Under the pieces are notes generated by a model. It had not been told where the DNA came from. It saw nothing but the letters and a program-made list of their open reading frames with translations, and did no database searches. From NCBI RefSeq assembly GCF_900111905.1, contig NZ_FOKM01000022.1:1-64000 (forward strand): a DNA stretch of 64,000 nucleotides, in the 5' to 3' direction. A program made the position numbers and the translations under genes. Positions 8,189 through 17,290 of this stretch are shown here, in pieces (the stretch's first letter is position 1; every line of letters starts with the position of its first letter). Origin of the DNA: Rhizobium sp. NFR07 (GTDB taxonomy: Bacteria; Pseudomonadota; Alphaproteobacteria; Rhizobiales; Rhizobiaceae).

Positions 8189-9352
8189 TTACCGCTGTTC
8201 GCGAGCCGCGCTTGCGAGCAAGCGCTGCAGAGAGGTACGTTGTCGCTTGTTCCAGTTAAGGGCGGCCCGTCGAGCAGCCTCACTCGATCTTGTCTGCTGC
8301 GCGACATTGTCGAAAAGTGCAAGAACTGCATTTGCGAAGGCTTGCGGATCGTAGTCATCGACCACGGTCACACCTTGGAGGTCCTGTAAATCAAGTCCCT
8401 CCATGCCTTTCTTGGTACTGACGACTGGCACGCCATGCGCCATCGATTCAAGGAGTTTGATCTTGACGCCCGTGCCGGCAGTGATCGGATTTATGGAGAT
8501 CGGCGCGCGGCGGAAGGCCTGTTTGAGATCGGCGACAAAGTGGAGTTTTTCGACATTCGGATGGTCGGGAATATCGTTGCAGATAGTGCCACAAACCAAA
8601 AGCTTAAAATTGGGACGGCGTTTCAGGATCAGGGGAAGGACGTCGTTAAGGAAATAATGGATCGACTGACGATTGGCAGCGAAAGAGGATCCGATGAAGG
8701 TTGCTCCAAGATTGTCAACAGGGCAAACACCTGTCGTCGAGGGAACGATATGACTGATCGTGAAGATCTCTTGGTCTGACTGTTCGAGCTGCTGCTTGAA
8801 AACCTCTGCCTCCTGCTCCTGGATGGCGACGACCGCGTCAGCTCGTTTCAATGCAGTTGCTTCAACATTGTCGCCGGCGACCTGGGCGAAACTGTCATGG
8901 GTGTCGATGACCTTATAGACGTGGGACGGCAATGATCGCAGCGCGCTTGAGAACCAGATATAGGTAACGATTGCCGCATCATAATCGTGCTTTAAATTGA
9001 GCCTGCGGATCTGGCTTGAAAAAGGGTGATAATAGATCTCGTCGAGAAAATGCGTCGAGGATATCGGGGCTCCGACGCCACGTGCGAGCGCGCGGAAGAT
9101 CCGGTAGGCGGCTCGTTTGCCGAGATATAGGCCGGCGCGTAAGCCTTGGCGCTTCAGCTCGTGGAAGTGTTCCGCCCCCAGAAACTCGAGATGCTCGTCC
9201 CTTCGATACTCGCCTTGCTGGCGGGAAGGCAAAAATATGAAATCAACCTCGTGGCCGAGGGCCTTGATTTCGCGGATCAAGGTCCATTGCCTAGCGCGAT
9301 TGCCGCCCGACAGGGGGAAGATCGGGATAGTCGAAATGAATGCAACTCTCAC
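8189..9352 (-). CDS. Glycosyltransferase family 4 (GT-B fold)
   Basis: A 387-residue sugar transferase likely to act on the inner side of the membrane during exopolysaccharide assembly. The N-terminus has the GT4 opening VRVAFISTIPIFPLSGG, where SGG sits in the acceptor-side loop. The C-terminal donor-binding part has GTGVKIKLLESMAHGVPVV, the usual GT4 nucleotide-sugar site, with E as the catalytic/binding acid. The GTG at 9352 is chosen because GGAGG lies six bases before it; a longer frame from 9391 would start with TTG and lacks a ribosome site. It is divergent from the ExoF-like export gene across an AT-rich gap. Donor and acceptor are unknown. Confidence 0.85.
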   Translation of the reverse strand: MRVAFISTIPIFPLSGGNRARQWTLIREIKALGHEVDFIFLPSRQQGEYRRDEHLEFLGAEHFHELKRQGLRAGLYLGKRAAYRIFRALARGVGAPISSTHFLDEIYYHPFSSQIRRLNLKHDYDAAIVTYIWFSSALRSLPSHVYKVIDTHDSFAQVAGDNVEATALKRADAVVAIQEQEAEVFKQQLEQSDQEIFTISHIVPSTTGVCPVDNLGATFIGSSFAANRQSIHYFLNDVLPLILKRRPNFKLLVCGTICNDIPDHPNVEKLHFVADLKQAFRRAPISINPITAGTGVKIKLLESMAHGVPVVSTKKGMEGLDLQDLQGVTVVDDYDPQAFANAVLALFDNVAQQTRSSEAARRAALNWNKRQRTSLQRLLASAAREQR

Positions 9353-9796
9353 CGCGCGCCTCCGGCTGACTGGACGTCTATTCAAAACCAACGGATCAGA
9401 GTGGCCAAACTTTATTCAATCCTGCCTATCTTTCAGAAAATCGATGCGTGAGAATCGCCCCATCTCCAGCGCCGATGTCGCTCTCGAGATCTGCGCGAGA
9501 GACGCTTGTTGCGGTGATACAACGTCGGCAATTGTGCCAGCTAGGAAACCAGGTCAATCTGCCGCCAGACGTAAGTATTTCATACACATATCCGCACCAC
9601 TCACGGAGCCTTACGTCTGATGTAAATCCAACTCCATCGTAGACATGCGCCCATCAATAATCAATACATCCATATATCATCGTAGAACTATAATATATAC
9701 GCAAAATAGCCCTCACCAACCCTCTTGACTACATCATTTTAGATACTCATACTCAACATATTCAGTGGCACATTAAAGACCATAGAGCGCTCCATC
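9353..9796. promoter_or_regulatory. AT-rich divergent promoter region
   Basis: About 440 bases separate the minus-strand GT4 gene from the plus-strand ExoF-like gene. The part from 9640 to 9770 is much richer in A+T than the genes and contains TATAAT-like words (around 9690). Both genes presumably start here. No operator that I can name is seen. Confidence 0.45.
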
Positions 9797-11110
9797 ATGA
9801 ACAACGAACGCAGTCTGCTGCGGCGCGCGCGAGGGCGCCTGCACACGACATCGGTTCTGATAGCCTTTGTTTTTCCTGTAAGCGGTTTTGCCGCTGAGGG
9901 GTACCAGCTTGGCCCGATGGACAAGCTGAACATCAAGGTTGTGGAATCGCGTGACAGCCAAGATAGCTTCAAGGAATGGCCGGCACTTAATGGGCTATAT
10001 ATAGTTGGTCCAACCGGCTCGATCCTTCTGCCTTATGCAGGAGAGGTTGCCGTGTCAGGCAAGAATCCTGCAGATATTGCCGCCGAGATAGCCGTCAATA
10101 TCCAGCTAAAATTCGGTCTTTCGGCGCTACCGGAGACGGCGGTTGAGATAGCCGAGTATCGTGGCATCTACGTCGTCGGCGACGTCGCAACGCCCGGGAC
10201 GTACGCGTTTTCGCCGGATCTGACGCCGTTAAAGGCGGTCGCATTGGCTGGAGGTATGAGCCGCGGTGGTGAATCGCCGGAAAAAACCACACAGGATTTT
10301 CTGGCTGTGAGCGGTGAACTTGCCGTATTGATTGCGCAGCGCGATTTCCTGTTGATCAAGCAGGCACGCTTGAGTGCTGAGTTAGAAGAAGCCAAACAGA
10401 TCGCCTCGCCGGCTGACGCCAGGCCAGGCGACTATACGAGTGACCTCCTCGAAAGCCAAAAGAAGCTGATGACGGCCAGGCAGGAAACGATGGCCTCGCA
10501 GCTCAATTCGCTCAATGAGATCAAGTCGCTCTACTCAAATGAAGTCGTCTCGCTTGAGCAGAAGTCGGTCACGCAATCGCGACAGATCCAGCTGGTGACC
10601 AAAGAGCTCGAAAAAGCCAATAAGCTTGCCGACCAGGGCCTTGTTCTTAGTGCCCGGGTACTGGGACTGGAATCGACTATTGCCGACTTGCAAGGCAATC
10701 TCATCGATCTTGGAACAGCGACCCTGCGGGCCAAGCAGGAGATCAGCAAAGCGGATCGTGAGACTTCGGAATTGCACAACGAACGTCGCGCAGAACTGGT
10801 TGTTGAAGTTCAAGATACGCAGTCGCAGTTGAAGGAAACCGAGCTCAAAATCACCAACGCACATGAGCGGCTTGCGGCGCTCGCGTTGGCTTCGCCGGCC
10901 ATTGCCGGCCAGTCGATGTCAGATCTGCAAGATAGACTAAGCTATCGGATTACGCGTGTCATCGATGGCAAATCGCAGGATATCGATGCCTTAGCGCATA
11001 CTGCTCTGACCCCCGGCGACCTCATCAATGTCAAGCTACAGCGACAAGGCTTCACACCGATCAGCGGATCGACTCCGGCCAGTATCAAAACGGTCTCAGC
11101 CGATCGGTAG
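9797..11110 (+). CDS. Polysaccharide export protein, ExoF-like (OPX family)
   Basis: A 437-residue exported protein. A basic N-terminus and hydrophobic segment (residues 16-33, ending GFAA) form a signal peptide. The poly_export domain follows (YQLGPMDKLNIKV, then VGPTGSILLPYAGEVAVSGK), then an SLBB-like part (GIYVVGDVATPGTYAFSPDLTPLKAVALAGG). A long coiled coil fills about residues 175-360 (many Leu, Glu, Lys and Gln), and a C-terminal SLBB-like end has ITRVIDGKSQDIDALAHTALTPGDLINVKL. ExoF-type proteins work in the periplasm with the Wzc/ExoP co-polymerase to pass the chain to the outer membrane. Its BY-kinase partner is at 34752. The next gene begins five bases downstream, so the two are probably cotranscribed. 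Confidence 0.88.
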   Translation: MNNERSLLRRARGRLHTTSVLIAFVFPVSGFAAEGYQLGPMDKLNIKVVESRDSQDSFKEWPALNGLYIVGPTGSILLPYAGEVAVSGKNPADIAAEIAVNIQLKFGLSALPETAVEIAEYRGIYVVGDVATPGTYAFSPDLTPLKAVALAGGMSRGGESPEKTTQDFLAVSGELAVLIAQRDFLLIKQARLSAELEEAKQIASPADARPGDYTSDLLESQKKLMTARQETMASQLNSLNEIKSLYSNEVVSLEQKSVTQSRQIQLVTKELEKANKLADQGLVLSARVLGLESTIADLQGNLIDLGTATLRAKQEISKADRETSELHNERRAELVVEVQDTQSQLKETELKITNAHERLAALALASPAIAGQSMSDLQDRLSYRITRVIDGKSQDIDALAHTALTPGDLINVKLQRQGFTPISGSTPASIKTVSADR

Positions 11111-11115
11111 TCGCC

Positions 11116-12156
11116 ATGGTCGATCGATCTCACGCAGTCCCTGGGACGTTGTCTCCGACAGGAGACATGCTGAAGGTCGGTAGATCAAGGATTAAATGGG
11201 TTGATAGCGCGCGAGGTATCGGGATCGTCCTTGTGGTTTTCGGCCACACGCTTGGCGGGATGCTTTCGGCCCGCCAGCTGGATCCGACCGGTCTCGGAAA
11301 ATTGGTATTCGACGCGATATACACTTTCCATATGCCGCTTTTTTTTCTGCTAAGCGGCTTGTTCATCGTCCCGCGGCTGGACAGAGGGACACGGCAATTT
11401 CTCTCTGCAAGCCTTTCGTCGATCGTTCTTCCGTATTTCCTGTGGGGCGCAATTCAGAGTATTGTGATTGCCACGGCAAGCTCTCTGGTGACGGCGCCGG
11501 TGCCATTGAGCGGCATGCTGATCGTTCGGATGCTGTGGTCTCCTCCGTCGCAGTTTTGGTTTCTTTATGCGTTGTTCTTCATGCAGGTACTGGCGGTGAT
11601 GATCCTGCCAACGCTTGGTGCTTGGCGCTTTTTCCTCTGCGCAATTGTCGCTAGGCTTTCGCTAGAGTTTTCCCTGTTGCCGAATGTCTTTGATATCGTC
11701 ATGCGCAACTGGCTCTACTTTGCACTCGGAGCATGGCTTGGTCACCACGCCGTAGATGCCATCGCAACATCCCGGCCACGCGGCGAGCTCATCACGACTA
11801 CCGGCTTGGTGTTTGTTACCTTTGCCTATGACTGTGTCCGTAGAGGCGGCGACTATGCATCGCTTTCGGCCATGCCTGCTGCCGCTTCAGGCATTGTGTT
11901 GACCATCGTCTTATCACTCAAACTTCCTGACGCCCTTACCCCTACCATGACCTATCTTGGTCAACGGTCCATGCCTATCTATCTTCTCCACGTGTTTATC
12001 GTTGCCGGTACCCGCATTCTGTTCGTGCGCATTCTGCAGATCGATGAACCGATCTTTATCATGGCTATTGCTGTGACGCTTGGTCTAGCTTTGCCGCTTG
12101 CAGCAGACTGGATAGCTCGGAGGATCGGCGTTGGTCGAGCCGTCGGGTTTCCGTAA
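11116..12156 (+). CDS. Acyltransferase family 3 membrane protein, polysaccharide O-acylation
   Basis: A 346-residue integral membrane protein with about ten hydrophobic helices. The N-terminal RIKWVDSARGIGIVLVVFGH, with R33 and H44, is the acyltransferase-3 signature (R/K and catalytic-site His), and FHMPLFFLLSGLF is typical of the family. Such proteins (OafA, ExoZ/ExoH, fucose-acetylase types) transfer acetyl or succinyl groups to sugars during exopolysaccharide synthesis. It begins five bases after the ExoF-like gene. An alternative start at 11167 has AGGAG very close to it, so the start is uncertain. The acyl group cannot be told from sequence. Confidence 0.85.
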   Translation: MVDRSHAVPGTLSPTGDMLKVGRSRIKWVDSARGIGIVLVVFGHTLGGMLSARQLDPTGLGKLVFDAIYTFHMPLFFLLSGLFIVPRLDRGTRQFLSASLSSIVLPYFLWGAIQSIVIATASSLVTAPVPLSGMLIVRMLWSPPSQFWFLYALFFMQVLAVMILPTLGAWRFFLCAIVARLSLEFSLLPNVFDIVMRNWLYFALGAWLGHHAVDAIATSRPRGELITTTGLVFVTFAYDCVRRGGDYASLSAMPAAASGIVLTIVLSLKLPDALTPTMTYLGQRSMPIYLLHVFIVAGTRILFVRILQIDEPIFIMAIAVTLGLALPLAADWIARRIGVGRAVGFP

Positions 12157-12223
12157 GCTCGGACATAACAGGTTATTGGCAAATCGCCTTCGACACATCC
12201 GCAGAAGCGGTGAACCGTCGATC

Positions 12224-12550
12224 TTATCTGAGCCGGATGCCAGCCACAGTCCTGATCGCAAGATCCCGCATCTCTTCTGTTGCCTTGGTCAGCATGGTAG
12301 CCCTGACATCTTCGGGCCGGCTTTTATCGATGGCATCTGAGAACAGCCGAAACTCTACTTGGCACGCCGCCATTGTTGCCTCAGCCAGCCCGTCGACCGT
12401 GTCATCAAGTTTGGCGAATTTCCCGGCGGCATAAAGGACGCATTTGCTCAATACCTGGTAGGCGCGATGCTCGTCCTGGGTCTTCGGCCGTTCCTGAGCA
12501 CCAGTTGGCGAGGCAAAGAGCGCTAGGACGATTGCGACGCAGTATCTCAT
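12224..12550 (-). CDS. Small periplasmic hypothetical protein
   Basis: A 108-residue protein from the ATG at 12550, chosen because MRYCVAIVLALFASPTGAQ is a clear signal peptide; the longer open frame to 12682 has an unnatural Arg-rich start. The mature part is helical, with two cysteines (SKCVLYAAGKF and AACQVEF) that could form a disulfide. No family is recognised. It converges with the acyltransferase gene and has no obvious operon partner. Confidence 0.5.
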   Translation of the reverse strand: MRYCVAIVLALFASPTGAQERPKTQDEHRAYQVLSKCVLYAAGKFAKLDDTVDGLAEATMAACQVEFRLFSDAIDKSRPEDVRATMLTKATEEMRDLAIRTVAGIRLR

Positions 12551-12696
12551 AGTGAATTTGTGCGCCAAACACTTGCTGCTGGCAACCCCCGGGACATTCA
12601 CCACCGATCGGAATCTCGCTCTAGAAACGAACGGGATGCCCCGCCGCGTATTGCCGGGCGCCGGCGAGTGGCAAAGCCGCAAGCTCGTCGCTTGGG

Positions 12697-12891
12697 CTAT
12701 GCAGCGCGCTTCAATCGATCTGTCCGATCACCGTCGTCGGCGTCAACCATCTCGTTGATCGAAATATCTTCCTGGTAGGCCTCACGCACGGCGCGAGACT
12801 GGGCACAAAGAGAGGTTATTAGCATGACGGTGAGAACCGACAGGGCTGATGCCGCGAGGATCACGGCGTAGAGGAAACGATGACTATGCAT
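12697..12891 (-). CDS. Small single-pass membrane protein
   Basis: A 64-residue protein with one hydrophobic helix (FLYAVILAASALSVLTVMLI, about residues 6-25) and an acidic C-terminal tail (INEMVDADDGDRTDR). The ATG at 12891 is preferred over 12948 because AGGTGG lies nine bases before it. No family is recognised. The topology is probably N-in with the tail outside, but this is a guess from charge. Confidence 0.4.
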   Translation of the reverse strand: MHSHRFLYAVILAASALSVLTVMLITSLCAQSRAVREAYQEDISINEMVDADDGDRTDRLKRAA

Positions 12892-13903
12892 GCGCGCAAT
12901 CCACCTGAGGGCTGTTATAGCGGCTTGCTCATACGCTTGACTCGACATTGCCGCAAGATTGCGACTTACCTTGCAACGATGGCACGTTCGTTGGGGCGTC
13001 AGGCCGTTACCGGAGCCTGTTACCGGTAGCCTTTCTTACCGGATGTCAGGCGAAGTGAGAAACTAACCTCCCAGGGGGTCAAATCCTCACTTCGCTTGAC
13101 ACCGGACCAACGACCTACTTGAAGGCTTGACGTTGTTCACCTGCGCGCCATGCCCCGATCTGAGAAGTCCGAAAAGATGAGGACGCAAGCGTCGGCAAGT
13201 CAGCCCTTCGCCCCTTAGTCCCCACTAGCTGTCCTTTGCCTCGCGCAAAGCTGTGTTTCGGCGCAGCCGCAGCTTGTTAGTGACATCATGCCTTCTCTAC
13301 AATTGTCGCTCGTTGAAGGGCGGTGGCGCTTGAGGCCATTTTCGGCCAAAGGCACCGAGCCTTTCACATCACCAACGACGCGCATGGTTACGACATGCGA
13401 CGGAGGATCCGGTGGAGGCTTTCTATTCTCGGGGCGGAGCGTCTGTTTATTTAAAAGAGCAGCACCCATCCCTCCGAATTGATTAAGCTCGGGTGAGTAG
13501 AGAAATAGGAAAATGACGTTCAATGACATGCTGTCTGTTGAAGATGAGGACGGTTTGGCGACTAGCGATCCATGACAGCGGCAACGACTAGTGCGACCAC
13601 ACGAAGAGCCACAGGATAAACAGAATAACCACGACGGCTGCGATCGCGACACACCACGCCGATCTTATCTGTCCTCGCGAGGCTTCTTCCTCTGCCCATA
13701 TTCGGTCGACCTGTCACCAGTGCCGTAGGGGTCCTGATCTGACGGCGTCATTGACCTGTTTCTCCTGACGTAGAACCGAATTTACCTCCGGGTGTTCCAC
13801 AGACCTTGCGCAGATGCGTTGATCTTACCACCTTCGAGTAGCGTTTCCCTCGGGGTACGTCGACCGCTTCGCCCTTCCTGCATTTCACATCCAGGCCTGC
13901 TTG
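12892..13903. other. Gene-poor stretch with repeat copy 2
   Basis: About 1 kb without a convincing gene. It contains three TTACCGG words between 13006 and 13044, then the second palindromic repeat at 13045-13102. Frames at 13215-13652 minus and 13288-13482 plus oppose each other and look random. Near 13590-13680 a minus-strand stretch would encode a hydrophobic helix (VVVILFILWLFVWSH) but lacks a start codon, so it may be a remnant of a small membrane protein. Confidence 0.4.
13045..13102 (-). repeat. Dispersed palindromic repeat, copy 2
   Basis: About 58 bases. Read on the plus strand it begins TGTCAGGCGAAGTGAGAAAC and ends CCTCACTTCGCTTGACA, so its ends are near-perfect inverted repeats that start TGTCA. 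The minus-strand reading aligns with copy 1 at 7685-7733 over its whole length, apart from a short insertion (GGAGG region) in the centre. Confidence 0.65.
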
Positions 13904-15022
13904 ATGTTTCACCTCATATTCAGTCTTCCGTGGCTGATTGTCGTTTTGCGCTTTATCGAGCCGATGCCCTGGCCAACAACCTTTAAGATTGTTGTCAGCG
14001 CCGTTCTTCTGGTCGCATCGCAATATCACCTGATAAGCCGCCTATCCTCAGGGTCGGTGCTTTCGCCGGAGTTTCCGCGTCCTGTTGTCATCGCCTTCAA
14101 TGTGCTCTTTGGCGCGATCGCATTTCTGGCGGTTTTCCAGATCGCATTGGACGTCCTCTCGCTTGCGGTCGCAGCCGTGATCTGGCGATTTCCAGAGACG
14201 CCGCTCGAACTACGATACGGTATCGCAGCCCTTGCGTTCAGTCTGGCAGCCTATGGTGTCAGCCAAGCGGTACGCGTTCCGCCCGTGAAGACGATCGAAG
14301 TCGAGATAGGTGGTCTGCCCAAAGCCTTTGAAGGATATCGCCTCCTGCAACTGACCGATCTCCATATTAGCCGACTGTTTGCGAAAGCCTGGGCGAGCGA
14401 GGTTGTTGCCCGCTCCAACGTACTTGACGTGGATCTGATTGTTGTGACTGGCGACTTTATCGATGGCGACATTGACGTGCGACGGGAGGATGTCGCTCCG
14501 CTTGCGGGGCTTCGCGCGCGCGACGGCGTGATGGCGATCCCTGGGAACCACGAATATTATTTCGGCTACGAGGATTGGATGGCGCATGATGCCGGACTGG
14601 GTATCCGCATGCTCCTCAATCAGCATGCCGTAATTCGACGGGACGGCGAGGAGATTGTCATCGCAGGTGTCACGGATATAGCGGCAATCGGAGGGCCCTA
14701 CCCGCCACCCGATATCGACGCTGCGCTGAAAAATGCCCCTAGTGGTGCGCCGGTCATTCTCCTTGCCCATCAACCGAGGATGGCAGCCCGCGCGGCCCGA
14801 GCCGGAATTGCTCTTCAGCTTGCCGGCCACACGCATGGCGGCATGGTGCGTGGGCTGGATCTGCTGGTTGCGCGCGGCAATGATGGATATGTCTCTGGCA
14901 TGTATAGCGTTGGCGGCATGCAGCTTTACGTCAACAATGGAACAGGCCTATGGCCCGGGTTCGCACTCCGTGTTGCCGTCCCGTCTGAACTCACTGTTAT
15001 CGTCCTGAAAGGAAGGATGTAG
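13904..15022 (+). CDS. Membrane-anchored metallophosphoesterase (YkuE/YaeI type)
   Basis: A 372-residue protein. The first 125 residues hold four hydrophobic helices. The rest is a calcineurin-like phosphoesterase whose active domain probably faces the periplasm. Metal ligands are visible in order: LTDLHIS (D-x-H), VTGDFIDGD, PGNHEYYFG, LLAHQP and GHTHGG. Family members act on phospholipid-type or UDP-sugar lipid pyrophosphates, or on unknown substrates. The ATG at 13904 is preferred; a TTG at 13901 is also in frame. It is a lone gene upstream of a 2H phosphoesterase gene. Its place beside the membrane-lipid cluster could be relevant, but no substrate can be inferred. Confidence 0.85.
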   Translation: MFHLIFSLPWLIVVLRFIEPMPWPTTFKIVVSAVLLVASQYHLISRLSSGSVLSPEFPRPVVIAFNVLFGAIAFLAVFQIALDVLSLAVAAVIWRFPETPLELRYGIAALAFSLAAYGVSQAVRVPPVKTIEVEIGGLPKAFEGYRLLQLTDLHISRLFAKAWASEVVARSNVLDVDLIVVTGDFIDGDIDVRREDVAPLAGLRARDGVMAIPGNHEYYFGYEDWMAHDAGLGIRMLLNQHAVIRRDGEEIVIAGVTDIAAIGGPYPPPDIDAALKNAPSGAPVILLAHQPRMAARAARAGIALQLAGHTHGGMVRGLDLLVARGNDGYVSGMYSVGGMQLYVNNGTGLWPGFALRVAVPSELTVIVLKGRM

Positions 15023-15258
15023 GGATCTTTTTGCCGGCACCTGATCGTCTCGGTCGATCCTTAACCGCTCGCTTCAACGCATTTGTATCGACCGCTTAGG
15101 CGTTTGGGTCCACGTTTTGAGCAATTCCCCGTCGTAAATCTGCGGGCATCTCGGCCTTGGCGCCAATTGGACCGAGGAGCTATATGGTGGTGACCTTGGA
15201 AACACAGTGCTCTTGTCTTCCTTAAAGGGCGATCGGATGTCGAGCGAAAGGACATTGA

Positions 15259-15807
15259 TTGAAGACGCGTTTTCCCCTGATCCTCACCGCGTCCATTGCA
15301 GAGCGCGATCGCGAGCTTTTCGATGATCTGCGGCGCCAGCATTTTCCGCCGGACCGCAACTTACTGAAAGCTCATTTGACGATGTTCCACCGGTTGCCGG
15401 GCGAGTATCGTGAGCAGATTGTGGCTCAGATCACGATGAGTGCCTCTGCCGTTCGCGCGTTTGAGGCAAGCGTCGTCGGTATCCGTCATCTTGGAGCAGG
15501 CGTGGCGTTCGACATCGACAACGATGCCTTGGCGGCAGTGCGTGCCGAATTAAAATCCGCGTTCAAGGCCTGGCTTGGCCCGCAAGACATGCAGCCGTGG
15601 CGCCCACATATTACAGTGCAGAACAAAGTATCAAGGGTGATCGCCGATAGACTATACGGCGACCTGACGGTCGATTTTCGCCCACGTGCCATCAGAGTGA
15701 TAGGCCTGGATCTCTGGAGATATCTGGGGGGCCCATGGCAACACGACAGCTTCATCCCATTCGCCAACGACAGCCGAGTTCCCGACGGCGCCGAAAACGG
15801 ATCTTAG
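15259..15807 (+). CDS. 2'-5' RNA ligase family / 2H phosphoesterase
   Basis: A 182-residue protein with the two histidine motifs of the 2H superfamily: HLTMF near residue 39 and HITVQ near residue 118. These form the paired active site that acts on 2'-5' or cyclic phosphodiester bonds. The start is TTG at 15259, supported by AAAGGA seven bases upstream. The length is standard. It converges with the DoxX gene, with only nine bases between the stops. The physiological substrate is not predictable. Confidence 0.82.
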   Translation: MKTRFPLILTASIAERDRELFDDLRRQHFPPDRNLLKAHLTMFHRLPGEYREQIVAQITMSASAVRAFEASVVGIRHLGAGVAFDIDNDALAAVRAELKSAFKAWLGPQDMQPWRPHITVQNKVSRVIADRLYGDLTVDFRPRAIRVIGLDLWRYLGGPWQHDSFIPFANDSRVPDGAENGS

Positions 15808-15816
15808 CCACGCGCT

Positions 15817-16254
15817 CTATCTGGCTTTGGACGCGCGATCGAACAATCGCGATCCGAAAGGCCAAGTGACGATGTCTCCAGCGAACAACGCTGCCCAGAT
15901 GAAGACCGGCTGAAGTGGGAGCCGGATGATATGATAGGTCCATTCCCAGACCGACGAATCGCTCGCCCCCAAACCGTCCAACGCGTGCTTGATATTGGCA
16001 GGGAATACGCAACACGCGTAAAGAGCGAGTGTAGCAGCAGCAAGCCGGCTTACTCGTGGCGTGCAAAGACCGATCGCGCCCGCGATCTCGCATAACCCGG
16101 TCAGGGCAATTACCGTTTCAGGATGAGAAACCCAGGTTGGAGTGATCGACAAGAAGGGCTGCGGCCAGGTGAGGTGTAATATCCCGGCGACACAATAGAA
16201 TACGGACAGGCTCTTGACGATCCGCGGACGCCAGGCCCTAGTTGCTGCGGTCAT
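15817..16254 (-). CDS. DoxX-like membrane protein
   Basis: A 145-residue protein with four predicted membrane helices and a DoxX-family feel: FYCVAGILHLTWPQPFLS, PTWVSHPETVIALTGLCEIAGAIGL and TPRVSRLAAATLALY. DoxX-type proteins belong to membrane redox or small-molecule complexes of varied role. It is the last gene of the five-gene minus-strand operon starting at 19368, and its start overlaps the end of the alpha/beta hydrolase gene by 17 bases, which suggests coupled translation. Function within the lipid cluster is unknown. Confidence 0.75.
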   Translation of the reverse strand: MTAATRAWRPRIVKSLSVFYCVAGILHLTWPQPFLSITPTWVSHPETVIALTGLCEIAGAIGLCTPRVSRLAAATLALYACCVFPANIKHALDGLGASDSSVWEWTYHIIRLPLQPVFIWAALFAGDIVTWPFGSRLFDRASKAR

Positions 16255-17290
16255 TTGCTATTTTCTTTTCAACCCTGCGGACGGCGGCGAAAAGATCTAC
16301 CTTGCGGCCGGCAATGCGTTTGATCGCGGCAATCGCGAGATCCCCGGCAACATAGTCGGACTTGTGTCCGAGGTTATGGACGACGATCAACCTGGCGCCT
16401 GGGATATCACGCGCCAAATGCCGGGCATGGATGTCCGGAGAGACGATCTTGTCGGCATCGCCGGTGATGATGATCGTCGGCACCCTTATATGCCGATAGT
16501 GCTTGCTGGCCAATTTCGCCCAGTCGCTGAGTGCTGCAATTTCTCTCGCATTGTGTCGAAACGCAGCCGGACGAAGTGCCTGCACCGCCTTGGTGTCTTT
16601 GACGTATCCAGGAGGTGGCGAGTTGGGGGAGAACACAGCCTTTGTGGCGCGGTTGATCGCCAAAAGGCCGAGCGGCGGCACGACGAACGTCGTGAACAAT
16701 GCGCCAGTGACCGGAGCACGCGCTGCATCGTAATACCAGGCCACTCCGCTCGACCACGAGTAGACGGCCGGAGATAGGAAAACGAGGCCGCGTATCTTGT
16801 CGGGATGGCGTATCGCCAATGCCGCAGCTATTGCACCGCCGAATGAGTGCCCGACGATGATCGCCCGGCCAATGCCGCGCTTTTCCATCAGCGTCGCGAT
16901 CGCATCGGCTTGCCCATCGGGCAAAATATTCTCGGGCCCACCCGGATCCGACCGTCCATGGCCTGGCCTGTCGACAAATAAAAGCGTCGCCCTGCCCTCG
17001 AGCTTTTTGCGAAACGACAGAACCGGATCATAAAGGCTCGTGCTTGCACCATGAATGAAAACGATCGGCGGAAGATCTTTCCGCCGATCCGCTTCGATGA
17101 GAATGCTGTTGAGATAATAGCCACCGACATCGATCCGCACCGGGGGCGCTTCGCGATCCCGCGCTACGGCCTGTCCGAAACTCATTGACCAGCAGATGAG
17201 CAGAGACATCAGAAAGATGCTGGAACGTCGGGCGCGCACCTGCCTACCCGTCACCGCCACGGACCGTTTATGCTCAGGCACTCCGTTCAC
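16238..17290 (-). CDS. Alpha/beta hydrolase, membrane-anchored or exported
   Basis: A 350-residue hydrolase with an N-terminal basic and hydrophobic segment (SSIFLMSLLICWSMSFGQAVA) that is a signal peptide or anchor. The fold landmarks are the oxyanion stretch VFIHGAS, FVDRPGHGRSDPG, the nucleophile elbow GHSFGG (serine), the acid in TGDADKIVSP and the histidine in NLGHKSDYV. The GTG at 17290 is chosen because it overlaps the stop of the upstream gene (GTGA, 17287-17290) and has GAGG seven bases before it; the longer frame runs through that gene. It is likely a lipase or esterase, given four neighbours linked to membrane lipids. The substrate is unknown. Confidence 0.82.
   Translation of the reverse strand: MNGVPEHKRSVAVTGRQVRARRSSIFLMSLLICWSMSFGQAVARDREAPPVRIDVGGYYLNSILIEADRRKDLPPIVFIHGASTSLYDPVLSFRKKLEGRATLLFVDRPGHGRSDPGGPENILPDGQADAIATLMEKRGIGRAIIVGHSFGGAIAAALAIRHPDKIRGLVFLSPAVYSWSSGVAWYYDAARAPVTGALFTTFVVPPLGLLAINRATKAVFSPNSPPPGYVKDTKAVQALRPAAFRHNAREIAALSDWAKLASKHYRHIRVPTIIITGDADKIVSPDIHARHLARDIPGARLIVVHNLGHKSDYVAGDLAIAAIKRIAGRKVDLFAAVRRVEKKIANDRSN

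Noticed and set aside
13215..13652. 145-codon minus-strand frame
   Set aside because: Opposed by a plus-strand frame of equal quality; Ser/Cys-rich random composition; no ribosome site for the first Met.
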